From: Pezizomycotina sp. ARF18
Lineage: Eukaryota; Ascomycota
Reading direction: 5' to 3'
Assembly (NCBI GenBank): GCA_002224055.1
Contig: AZLU01000083.1
Location: 1 to 64,000, forward strand
Length of the DNA stretch: 64,000 nucleotides
The translations under genes and the position numbers were made by a program. Below the pieces are notes generated by a model. The model did no database searches. It was not told the DNA's origin and saw only the letters and a program-made list of their open reading frames with translations. Each line of letters starts with the position of its first letter. Position 1 is the stretch's first letter. Below are positions 23,520-33,299 of this stretch, piece after piece.

Positions 23520-24276
23520 TTAATGAGCTCTAAGTAAGAATTTAAGTACACCAGTATTATCCTCCCGTATTCCTGCCATGCCTTGCAGGAAGTCACTAAA
23601 TCGAATCGCGAAAAATTGATTTCTTCGGCCTACTCCTCTATTCCCGCCTAGATTCCTTCCTAGACTTCTAGTAATCGCTTCTCCCAGTCTGGCGGCGCTT
23701 TCCCAAGAAAGATACCTTTCATGGCGCCCGTAGCAGATAGGCTTTTCAGTTTGCGAGCCTACGAGTTTAGGGTAAATGCTCCTCATAGTGAGTCCTAGTT
23801 CATAGTTCATTTGTAGTGTTTCCTCGTCAAATATAGAATCGCACCGATCACAGATTACCAAGTTGACTGGCAGGTATTCCCAAAAGAGGCATCCGCCGTC
23901 CCTCGCCACGGGAACCTCATTTTCCCTGCTTTGTTCCGCAACGCCTTTCAGAAGGCCCATAATACAAGTTTCGCAAACTTCTGTCCCATCAATCGTAAAG
24001 TCCTGCAAGAGAAATTCGGTCGTACGGCGTATTTTGACGCATTTACAGCAAACTTTGCGGTTGCTACCGTAAAAGATGTTTCCTTTCAGAAAAGGCGTTC
24101 ATAGAAGGCGTTGCGTTCTTTTGTCGGGGTGAAAAGGACTTGCAGGCCACGAGCCGAATAGCAGAGCGTCTTGAAAGATCGACAGGTGAGAGCCATGCAC
24201 AGTTTATCGGCTTCCGTGATGTAAGCCGTGATCTGAAGGAATATGTCGATAGGTAGGTAGGTCGTGAAGAGACATC
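23520..24276 (-). pseudogene. FCP-10: F-box/Cys-rich family copy, frame-broken
   Basis: Minus ATG at 24276 gives MSLHDLP. A four-base duplication (CTAC twice) then throws the frame. The F-box continues one frame over as LPIDIFLQITAYITEADKL, LTCRSFKTL. After one more shift a single frame runs from about 24070 to the stop at 23520: FLKGNIFYG, VCCKCVKIRRTTEFL, QDFTIDGTEVCETCIMGLL, NLVICDRCDSIFDEETLQ, then a C-terminus with PICYGRHERYLSW, where the CxxCH signature is degraded. This frame continues far beyond the usual end with no acidic or PIP tail. Confidence 0.65.
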
Positions 24277-24284
24277 ATTGCATC

Positions 24285-24725
24285 ATTGGAGCTTTCGGTA
24301 TATTGGCGCTGAAAGTCGTGAAGATCTCCACGTAAACGTAGATGCAGAATGTAAACCTAAAGGCATTTTTTAATGGAGATGAGCTATTCTATTCGAGGAA
24401 GAAGTGAGCTAATTTATTAACCTGTCTTTTGTATGCTGATTCTTGGACGGACAACGGTCCGACGCTTTCTACGGCGTACCAGAAACCACTTCTACACGAA
24501 TTTGCATTCGGCTTCCTGGTATAATGATCTAGTAATCGATTAATGAGTATAATTGCTAGAATTTCCTAGAGTTGCCTTTATCGGAAATCTTTCTTATTCT
24601 TTGCACTGTGACATTCTTCCTCAGACAAGCATTTAGGCAAACCATCAAAGCCACTTGCGGAGCTGAACAATGTAAACATTGCCGAATCGTCATCGCCAAA
24701 TCATTTCTTCCCCTTCTCTAACAGA
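24285..24725. other. Spacer between divergent family copies
   Basis: About 450 bp separate the starts of FCP-10 (minus) and FCP-11 (plus), so they share a divergent promoter region. No specific element was recognised. Confidence 0.35.
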
Positions 24726-24737
24726 ATACCGCCCAAG

Positions 24738-25080
24738 ATTTCACTTCAGGATCTACCCCTCGAAATCTTTCAGTGTGTTGTGGGGTATCTGGACGACCTT
24801 GTCGACGCCCAGTGCATCCATATCACCTGCGCGGCTTTCAAGAACATCATCGAGCACGAAAGTCGAGCAGCAACCACGCAAATGGAGAAACCACCGCTTG
24901 TATACGACCAAAAGGCTCTGTAGGCCAGAAAACGTCTTGAACAGGATGAAAATTTGCGACTTGCCTCAGCATCGGCCATGCGAAGACCTCGTTTCCTCCC
25001 GAACAGGGAGATGCGCACAAGGGCAAATCCATCTGCTATAACCTGGCCTACTGCACCGTTAGCGCCACCAATTACGTTCT
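24738..25080 (+). pseudogene. FCP-11: F-box family copy without start codon
   Basis: From 24738 the frame reads ISLQDLPLEIFQCVVGYL, VDAQCIHITCAAFKNII. The codon where relatives have ATG (MSLQDLP) is ATT, so the start appears lost. The frame ends after about 60 residues. Later fragments in other frames read FPPEQGDAHKGKSICYNLAY, which may correspond to the FP and second-pair region with one cysteine missing. No third pair or terminal signature was found. Confidence 0.5.
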
Positions 25081-25089
25081 CTAGGGTTC

Positions 25090-26155
25090 ACGTAAAGAAA
25101 TGAAAAAGTCGCCGCCAACAAGTGGGATACGATGGGATGATGTCAAATCACGCTAAGGATTGGTATTCGTTCAATAAGCTGAATAGGAAACGCAATGCTA
25201 CTTATAAGTAAGTATGCGTTCTAATCTCCATCTTATCGTGTCTGTTTCAATTAGGGACGTCTTTCTAATAGGTTAGATCTCGGACAAGGGAAAGTAGGGG
25301 CCTAGGTATTTTAGGAAGAACTTTAACCTCAATGGCCAGTTTCACATGGGACCAAAGGTCATGATAACAATCAAGAACATGGTTAAAAAGATTTCGTTGG
25401 ACATTAAGGAAGCTTCACTACCTAGATTTAGAAAATACTGCGAGGAGTCATATTATTCAACACTCTTCCATTGCAGCTACGAAAGTATCCACTCTGTTTG
25501 AATTTCAAACCCCTATTACCTTTAGATATCAATAGAATACAATAAACTCGCGACTTGCAAATAAGCTAACAAAGTGGCTACGGGTTAGCTAGGGCTTCAC
25601 GGTCCACCATGTCCTCCGTGGTCATGATCAACCCCTTCCGCCTTTTGTATAAACATGAGCGCCACCCAAGACGATCCAGTTCGCCTAATGTATCGCCTTT
25701 GATCTCCTGACTCTCGGCGCACTTAGCAAGGCGCGATCTGAATGCATTTACTCTGGATCTTGAAAGAGCTAGCCCCAAAGATATTTGAAATCTAGAACAA
25801 GGACTTCTGGACCATTCGCTTGGCGATGGCCGAGCGCGGTAAAATATGATTTTGCTGCAATTCAGCCGTAACAACATCGTGTTACCTAATTATACCACGA
25901 AGGAATCCCCTTCTGAAAGAAGGGCCGCATGTATCATGTAATTAGGTGTCAAGTCAAATTCCTCTCTGATAGTAGACAAGGGAGGGGTGCAAACCCCTTG
26001 AAAGGAGCACGGCCTGCCCTCGTGAGGTTTTCTCCTTTTTTTTTTTTTTTTTGCCAAAGATCCTTCAGTGTTCACGATCCCTGAAGTTCCCAGAGACTTG
26101 AATATCATTAGAATTGGCGGATAATTTTCTTTAGATCGCGGCGAGATCACGCCGT
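25090..26155. other. Unassigned; two open frames of unknown nature
   Basis: A plus-strand frame at about 25300-25500 reads NFNLNGQFHMGPKVMITIKN and later FRKYCEESYYSTLFHC. A 99-codon minus frame at 25578-25877 reads NAFRSRLAKCAESQEIKG. Neither is recognised. Confidence 0.3.
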
Positions 26156-26160
26156 GCAAT

Positions 26161-26785
26161 ATGAATCTTCTCACCCCTCTACTTCTCTTAACCTCACTCG
26201 TCACAGCCCAACTCGTGACCGAGATCATCATCTGGTGTGGTCTTGAATACCCTCCCCTAGACTGGGCCTGGACAACAAAAGTCAAACTGGCGAACAGCTT
26301 CTGCTCCGTCGGCTTCGGATACCGCCTCAAAGCCCCCTCCGCCGGTCTAACATCTTGCAACGTACCAAGAGGCTACACCTACTCCGGCACGGTAACCGCC
26401 TACAACACCTGCGAAGAGAGCCGGCAATCCACCGCTTACGTTCTCGCGGCCCCGGTCGATGGAGGCGAAGGCTGCGGTGTGCCGAGCGGTTGGCTGTATC
26501 ATAGCGTCGGGTCAGAATACGGGACTTGTCGACAGAATACGTTCGGGGATGTTTACATGCTGCGTAAGCCAGCGGAGGGTTGTGGTCGTGTAATCAGCCG
26601 AATACCTCACCGTGGACGTGGAATAACGGAAACCATGCCGCAGGGTGCACTTTGAGGCCCGGCGAGCTTGCGAACAAGTTTTATATTGTAGAGGCGAAGT
26701 AGGGTGGGCAAGGTTGTTCTATTCCTGCGGGGTTTACGGCGAGGACGTCGCAGAGGGTGATTACGGACAGGTGTAGCGCGGGGCA
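26161..26785 (+). pseudogene. Small secreted protein with repeated Gly/Tyr/Cys motif, interrupted near the end
   Basis: MNLLTPLLLLTSLVTAQL is a clear signal peptide (positively neutral start, Leu-rich core, AQ near cleavage). The mature part has spaced cysteines and at least two related segments: GYTYSGTVTAYNTC with AYVLAAPVDGGEGCGVP, and GWLYHSVGSEYGTC with VYMLRKPAEGCG. A third related segment follows one frame over (CNQPNTSPWTWNNGN, FYIVEAK), then a stop and CSIPAGFTARTS. The protein is probably extracellular, with an even number of Cys in the first two segments. No known catalytic motif, so lectin or effector roles are guesses. The first 164 residues are open. Confidence 0.6.
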
Positions 26786-26789
26786 CCTT

Positions 26790-27145
26790 TATACATTCAA
26801 GTAGATATGCATCTTCCTGTTTTTCGTTCTTATCAGCATTTCTATATACAATATTTACCTATCAGAATAATCATTTGATCTAGAAAGTTTTCAGTGCACT
26901 TTCATCTTTACCAAACACTCCCTCCCAAAAAAAAAATTGCGGTATTTAGTTCATCATTGCAACGAAGGGCTTGAGAATATGGTACAAAGCATCTTTGCTA
27001 AAATGTATAGGGTTGTTAAAGCTATGTTAGAGGTATCTTTCCAAGTTCACTAAAACGAAGTTATATAATTTAAAGCAAATTTTCACTTGTTAATAAGGCT
27101 CGGTTGTCGTCCTACTCATCGTCAGAGCCTATGTTCATGGACAAG
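26790..27145. other. No recognisable gene
   Basis: AT-rich spacer; nothing recognised. Confidence 0.4.
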
Positions 27146-27147
27146 CT

Positions 27148-27715
27148 TCACGTTAGCACAATTCTCGTTCGGACGAAAAGGCGACGGAAATAAAGCGTAC
27201 CAAGCCCGTAACCACAGTCCTTGCAGCATGCCTTACAATCGTAAGTACCGGATCCCTTGCCATTGCATCTGATGCGAAAGGCAATACCCTCCCTGCTCTC
27301 CTCTACAAGCCCCTGAGCGACAGCTAAAGCCGCTCCCTCCCTCGTCGCGCCATTACTGCGCATACCACCACCCATCTAGTATTTCAGTTCAGCAGCGCAG
27401 TCGTAGCATAATTGTTGTCCACTGATGTCTTCGGGCTTTATCGGAAACTTGGACATCTTATGAACGGCGAGGCAGACGAAGCAGATTCCGACGTCCATAC
27501 CGTGAAAACATTGCCGGGCTTGCAAAGGCGCCTGATGAGCTTCCTCTGCACGTGGTTTGGTTTCATGTTCTCATAGTAACATAATACCTCGGCGGGTCGG
27601 TGATAAGGTCCATGAACGTGCGACAGGTGTATGTGAAGCATTGTTTATCCGCCCGCGATGTAATAAAATTAGCGATAGTGAGTATCAATTCGGTCGGTAA
27701 TTGCTGGAGCGACAT
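27148..27715 (-). pseudogene. FCP-12: F-box/Cys-rich family copy, frame-broken
   Basis: Minus ATG at 27715 gives MSLQQLPTELILTIANFI, SRADKQCFTYTCRTFMDLI, then stops. One frame over is KLIRRLCKPGNVF (hinge). Another shift gives MDVGICFVCLAVHKMSKFPI and DISGQQLCYDCAAELKY (first and second pairs). After a stop comes GTYDCKACCKDCGYG (third cluster). The last part resembles the CCKQCKEE end of FCP-13, suggesting this copy belongs with the 28-31 kb trio although it is inverted. Confidence 0.6.
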
Positions 27716-27719
27716 TGAG

Positions 27720-28335
27720 AAATAGATGTTTTTCAGTGACCAGGTTATAACTGTGCAAATTCAATTAACGATGAAGGTATCTTTACCAATTCAGGTACCC
27801 AATTTGGTAACTGGAGCCAACATATAGAAAACATCAGCACTTTATATTGGTTACAGAAGGATTGAAGAGCTATGTCTTCAGAGTTTCGGAGCGGGGAATT
27901 CACCGAGATCCATATCATTCAGCTGTGATTCCGAATTCTAACTGCACCGCCGCGTTTCCACGTGTTGATGCGACTGTGGGGACAAAAAAAAAAAAAAGGA
28001 TGAGTCAATTTTACACGAGCTGAGCCTTGCCACTTGGTCTCTCGGTGCCAAGTAAGAGGACTCCACTCCGTGTCGATAGCGAAAGCGGGAAGAGCCGAGT
28101 ATTCAATTATTTAACGAGGCTGGTTTTGAGGCTGTTCAAAATTTGCAAGGTAAATTTTAGCGGAGAAGATCATCCCTTTCAATTCAAATTTAGTTTCCAT
28201 CGCTTCCGTAAAGTTTGATCTCGGAAACCCAAACCCTTCATTAATTCCAAACTTTGAAGCGTCTGTTAGCTATCCCCGCCCGTAAGCTCTCTATCATCTG
28301 CATATCCTTTGTTTGATAACCCTTTATAACCCCGC
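27720..28335. other. Spacer between divergent FCP-12 and FCP-13
   Basis: About 620 bp between two outward-facing starts. A 14-A run lies near 27986. No motif was recognised. Confidence 0.35.
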
Positions 28336-28337
28336 AC

Positions 28338-29067
28338 ATGGTACGTCTATACAAAACCGTCAAGAAGTTCTTCCGTACACGTCGAGCAGTTGGCCGCGTC
28401 AGGTCAAGCAAGACCACTGCTTCCACCTCGAAGAAAGTATCGCCGATCCAAGCACTACCACTAGAGCTATTCTACGCGATCGTCGCAGAACTCCCAGAGG
28501 TCGACAAGCAATGTCTGCGCATCACCTGCCGCTCGTTTAGGTCGCTAATCCTCCCTCTGACACGAACTGACGACATCGAAGACGACGAGGTGGCTCTCGT
28601 TCAACGGCTTATCGTTCCCGGCAATGTATTCCACGGTCGGGATGAGGCGCTGTGCTTCTCGTGCTACAAGATCAAGGACAACTCGCGGTTTCCGATGCCG
28701 GCGCTGCGATTAATGAGCGGACCGATATGCGAGAATTGCATCGCGACAAGTGTACGGCGAAACTGGCAGGGAGGATACGAAGTGACAAACGCCGGAGTAG
28801 AACTATACGTCTGCAAGACGTGCAAGTTTGCCTTGTTTGAAGATCAGGGGAGGGTTTGTAAGAATACGGAACACGACGGCGACCGAGACGGGATGGAGCT
28901 GTATCAGAGGATATGCACTTCCTGCTGCAAACAGTGCAAAGAAGAGGTACGTACTATTTCCCACTGAGCAGGACTGCTTATATTGAAGCTAATTTCAATT
29001 TATCCAATGTTTTCCGCAGAAGGAGAGGATTGCCGCTGCTCAAGCAGAAGAAGCGGTCGATACATGA
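28338..29067 (+). CDS. FCP-13: intact F-box/Cys-rich protein, 218 residues, two exons
   Basis: Best intact member. Exon 1 is 28338-28946 (203 codons). Intron 28947-29019 (73 bp, GTACGT to CCGCAG) is phase 0. Exon 2 is 29020-29067, adding KERIAAAQAEEAVDT. Residues 1-35 are a basic leader (MVRLYKTVKKFFRTRR). The F-box spans about 37-72 (LPLELFYAIV, DKQCLRITCRSFRSLI). The hinge is PGNVFHGRDEA (94-104). Cys pairs are C106/C109, C131/C134, C159/C162, then C174 with H179, and C193/C196/C197/C200. The GWP signature of other copies is replaced by ICTSCCKQC, and there is no acidic or PIP exon. By its F-box it should bind Skp1; the Cys array probably binds zinc. The leader is shared with FCP-14 and suggests nuclear or nucleolar targeting (inference). 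Confidence 0.85.
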
Positions 29068-29544
29068 TCCTAAAGCAACTCATTAACCTTCCCTCTGCCT
29101 AACTAATAATAATATTTCATGCTCATAGATAGCCACGTAATTTTAATTCTCTGGTGTGACCATCACAAACCATAACTTTATTCCAATATACCCTCTGAAA
29201 TATTGAGTGTTACCAATTATGAATCAGCCAGCGAGCCAATGATTATCACGATTATATAGTCTTATCTCATTTTAGTCCCTTCTTCTGTCATCTGTGTAGC
29301 GAGTGAGCGTGAGGGTTCAAAAAGCCGCATTTTGGGGGACCCCTAAAAATAAGCCATGCAAGCTCGCCCAAGACGAGGCTGTAATCAAAAGTTGCCTTAC
29401 CGGTACAAGAAATTCCTTTGTTGCCTTATTTTCCCCCTCACTTTAATAACTCTCCACCACCATCATCATCATGTATCTTGGAAACCCGCCCTTCTTTGTT
29501 CCCTAACCTCCTCTTACAGACAGATTGACTTCAAGTCAAACACC
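29068..29544. other. Spacer between FCP-13 and FCP-14
   Basis: Ends in CACCACCATCATCATCATC repeats near 29455. No gene. Confidence 0.35.
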
Positions 29545-30149
29545 ATGGTCCGCCTCTACAAAACCGTGAAGAGCCTACTCCGCTCGCGCCGTGAATCCGG
29601 TGCCCCGAAAGCCCCCGCAAGTCTCCAGAACCTCCCTTGGAACTCTTCTACGCGATCGTCGAGGTGCTCCCCTCCGAAGCTGACAAACAGTGCGTCCGTA
29701 TAACCTGCCGCGCTTTCAAAGAGCTGATCAAACGAGATCCGCGTCTCCCGAGCGACTCCCTCAAAGACTATGACATCGAGTTCGCCCAGCGTTTACTCCG
29801 CGAAGGTAACATCCTCCACGATCCTCCCGGAGACAAGCTGTGCTTCGACTGCTTCAACATCCGCGATAAAACTAAATTTCCCGTCCCGTCGCTTCGCGTT
29901 ATCGGCGGTCCGATATGCGTCTATTGCATTGCGGGGAGCGTACGGCAGCGGTGGAACGTAACCGATAGCGTTACGCAGGGCGGAGAGGAGCTGTATGTTT
30001 GCAAGACTTGTAAATACGGGTTCTATGAGAACAGAACGTGTAAGGAAGAAGGTCATAACGCTAGGCGGTCGGAGCTCAGGGAGCATGAAAGGATTTGTGT
30101 TTATTGCTGCAAGACTTGTAAAGTCTGTCCACTTAGGAGTTCTGGATGA
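29545..30149 (+). pseudogene. FCP-14: tandem paralogue of FCP-13 with one frame break
   Basis: ATG at 29545 opens MVRLYKTVKSLLRSRR, almost the same leader as FCP-13. One missing base at the LP of the F-box shifts the frame. From 29637 on, the rest is continuous: ELFYAIVEVL, SEADKQCVRITCRAFKELI, RLLREGNILHD, KLCFDCFNIRDKTKFPVPSL, GGPICVYCIAGSV, LYVCKTCKYGFYENRTC, RICVYCCKTCKV. The intron donor of FCP-13 (GTACGT) corresponds here to GTCTGT, so the second exon is probably not used and the frame ends at CPLRSSG. This is a recent direct duplicate, 1.2 kb downstream and in the same orientation. Confidence 0.75.
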
Positions 30150-30610
30150 GCTTCCGTATTCATTCATGTTTTTTTGTGCGGCGCGTCTTATTTTTGTTTC
30201 GGTATTTTCTTCGTCAATAGAGAATCACAAGCCGTGAAATTCTCCGTGTCTTACAGGACAAACAAACACGTTCGGCGAGGACGCTCGAGCCAGAACCGCT
30301 ACCACAGTGGTTTTAATATATTATTCACGGGCATCCCAGTTCTAGTACTAAACAATTGATACGGTTCATATCTTGTTCCTCATGCTGTACACCTCTTCGG
30401 TCTTTCGCTTGAATGATTTATATATTTATCGGCGAAGTTTTACAGGTAGCACTGATGGCGGAAGTGCCGCTTATCCTCCGATGCTAACTAGCCCCCTGGC
30501 TGCAGCTGAGCTTTTGTTCATGGTGAAATATATACCTCCGAGCCAGCCTCTTTAATAAGTTAATCATGGCTACTGAGGCTCTCTCAACACTTGAAGAAAA
30601 CATATCCGCG

Positions 30611-31285
30611 ATGTCATTGCAGAACCTTCCCGTCGAGCTGTTCACCGCGATACAAGACTGGCTATCTCCAGAGACGGACATGAATGCCTCCGCCTCAGCT
30701 GCCGCGCATTCAAACGTCTTATCCCGCCAAACGCCGAAGTACGTGGTCCCGATTTCGAATGGCCATCGGGATTAGATGAAACTGGCGAAGACGATGTTTT
30801 CGAATTCGTCAGCCGTCTTTGCCAACCCGGAAACGTATTCCACAACATCTTCGCACCGTGCGAACAGCGCAATCACATCGTATCCGTCCCTAGGTTTCCC
30901 ATGTCAGATCTTACAATTAACGATCGACCGATTTGCGACCGGTGTATATCTAAGCTCGTTAGTGCGGGAATTCGGCGCTCTGGAAAATTAGTATAAGAAT
31001 CAGGAGGATGTTTATTGCTGTTATAGGTGCTTGAGATCTCTTCGGACTTCGTCGCAGAAGTGGTCACTGGTGCACGAACGAGGATCACAGACCGATGGTT
31101 TATCGGAGGTTCGATCGGAGCTGTACTAATTCCTGTGAGGGATGTATAAGTACGTCTTTTATAAGTTAGTTCCTATTTAATCTTCCTAATCCTTTTGTTT
31201 CCTCAATTGGCAAAGTTTTTTATTTTATTTTATTTTATTTTATTTTTTTTTTTCTTTTACCAGCGGGATATATAGTATGGATTAA
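30611..31285 (+). pseudogene. FCP-15: third member of the tandem trio, frame-broken
   Basis: An in-frame upstream Met at 30566 exists, but MSLQNLPVELFTAIQDWL at 30611 matches the family start. After a shift, ECLRLSCRAFKRLIPP runs on through FVSRLCQPGNVFHN, an unpaired Cys segment, RFPMSDLTINDRPICDRCIS and a stop. Then come VYCCYRCLR and, in another frame, SCTNSCEGCIS with a GTACGT donor like FCP-13. A splice to the acceptor TTACCAG near 31263 would add only SGIYSMD. The intron would contain the (TTTTA)n tract at 31215. Confidence 0.6.
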
Positions 31286-31289
31286 CGGC

Positions 31290-31685
31290 CATCTTGACAC
31301 TGTAGATCAACATGCGGCGGATTTACTCGCCAAATTGCCCGGAGCCCGTTTCGCAGACCGCCGGTATAGGCATCAAGCGTATATCAAATGATTCTAACAG
31401 GAACCCAAATTTTTTTGAAAAAGAAATATTTATAACCTTATACTTACACCTGAAGTATACACTAAGATTTATTAGATATATTATATTGCCCCTCAATTGG
31501 AACTTATATAGCTCGTTGGATCACATACTAGTAGAACGTTTCTTTCATAGGCAACACTCATACTTCATGATACATGGAAATGATATCGGAAATTATATTA
31601 CGTATCTTCTAGATCTTGACGTCTTGACTAGGTGTGTCGTAATATACAGAGGTCGAATGACATTAAAAAGCGTGAAAAGAATATA
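31290..31685. other. No recognisable gene
   Basis: AT-rich spacer. A 130-codon plus frame (31312-31704) shows no known motif and overlaps the 3' end of the convergent Cys-rich gene. Confidence 0.35.
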
Positions 31686-31689
31686 TTAC

Positions 31690-33294
31690 AAAATCGTTAT
31701 GTGAAGATTGATGATTGGGAAACTCTTGTTTCTTCTTACATCCGCAGCACTATTTTTACGCAGCAGGTTTGCAAGTCCCCGAGACGCAGTTTCCGGAGCA
31801 GCACGACTCGTTGTAATAACAGGTCTGAGCCGTGAAGTCGTTAGGGATGCAGCCGCACGTCCTCGACGAGGAATGCAGTAGCCCTTGCAGCACTCATGGT
31901 TAAGCTGGCAAGGGCCGCCGATGTCGAAGCAACACGTCCTCGAGCTGTTGAGGACGTACGGCAGGCACTTGGCTTGCGGGTTGCAGCACTCCGAGTCCGA
32001 TGTGCAGGCCGTCTGGAGCGCATTGAAGACGGAGTCGGGCAGGCAGCACTTCTGGTTCTGGCAGAACCGGCTGTCCGGGCAGGTCCCTTGGAGCAAGGCT
32101 TCATGCAGGTCCGGGTACCCGACACGTCGCAGAATCCGTCGCAGCACTCGTCGTTCGAGGAGCAGGTGGTGGTCGCGCCGCTGGCGGTGCAGTCCTTCAC
32201 GCAGACTCCCCCCGTACAAGAACTTCCGGAGCAGCACTGGTCGCTGGAGGAGCACGTGGTGAGGGAGCCGGCTGCGATGCAGCATTTGCCGCCGGAGCAG
32301 TTTCCATCGCAGCAGTCTCCGTTGCCGGAGCAGGTCGCGGATCCACCGCTCAGGGTGCAGGCCGCTTTACAAACTCCACCAGAACAGTTGCCAGAGCAGC
32401 ACTGGGAGTTGGAAGAGCAAGGGGTGGCGGCATCGTTGGCGATACAGCAAAGCCCGCTCACGCAGGTTCCATCGCAGCAATCTGAACCGGCCGAGCAAGC
32501 TGTGGAGGCTCCGCTCAGGGTGCATTGTGCTTTGCACACACCGCCGTCACAGTTACCCGAACAGCACTGAGAGCTCGAGGTACAAGCGGTCGTGGCGCCG
32601 TTTGCGATACAGCATTTTCCACCTGAGCAATTATTATCGCAGCAGTCACCCGCCTTGGAACAAGAGGTAGAAGCGCCGCTCTGGATGCACTGGTTGGTCG
32701 GAGGAGGGTTTGGAATGACAGCCGAGCACTTGTTACCGGAGCAGTTGTTCGAGCAGCATTCGGAGTTCGAAGTGCACTTGTAGTCGAACCGTTCGCGATA
32801 CAAGAGGGAGGCGGCGAGGACGTGGCGGCGGTACACCTATTGTACTTGCAGTTGTTCGAGCAGCACTGTGAGTTGGACGTACATTTCAGGATCGATCCGT
32901 TGGCGATACAGGCGGAGCCTTTGGCTTAGCGGCGCACTTATTTCCGTAACCGCAGTAGCCGGAGCAGCACTGCGAGTCGGACGTGCACCTCTGCGAGGCG
33001 CCGTTGGCGATGCAGGGAGGAGGCGGGACGATGCAGTATCCGCGGACGCAGGAGGTTCCTGAGCAGCACTGGGAGTCAGAAGAGCATCTCTCCCCGCGGC
33101 CGAGGCGGCAGGTCTTCGTTTTGAGTCGCAGGTGTAAGCCGGGTTGCAACAGGGCTTCTTGGACGAGCAGCTCTGCCAGCTGGCGCACAGCTGCGGGCGT
33201 GTAAGTGAGCGTGGCCGTCACGGTGAGCCGAGGCGTTTACCGTCACTGCAAATGACGATACCGCTAGAGCCACGAGGATCTGGTAAAAAGACCG
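31690..33294 (-). pseudogene. Secreted protein with about 12-14 CC-containing cysteine repeats
   Basis: Minus ATG at 33294 gives MRSFYQILVALAVSSFAVTV, a signal peptide. A low-complexity stretch follows, then about a dozen modules of the form Cx(5)CCx(3-4)Cx(3-5)C: CSSDSQCCSGTSCVRGYC, CTSDSQCCSGYCGYGNKC, CTSNSECCSNNCSGNKC, CSKAGDCCDNNCSGGKC, CTSSSQCCSGNCDGGVC, CSSNSQCCSGNCSGGVC and others, with linkers CIANGA, CTLSGA or CIAAGS. The spacing resembles Dickkopf-N-like or knottin-like disulfide modules. The longest continuous frame is 331 residues (31841-32836); the whole is split over more than one frame as read. Probably a cell-wall or extracellular protein. Related to the gene at 17.3-18.4 kb. 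Confidence 0.6.
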
Positions 33295-33299
33295 CATTG

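Noticed and set aside
31885-32570. Plus-strand frames of 125 and 224 codons rich in Glu, Gln, Leu and Pro
   Set aside because: They are the antisense of the cysteine-repeat protein; repeated TGC/TGT codons give repetitive GCA-type codons on the other strand.
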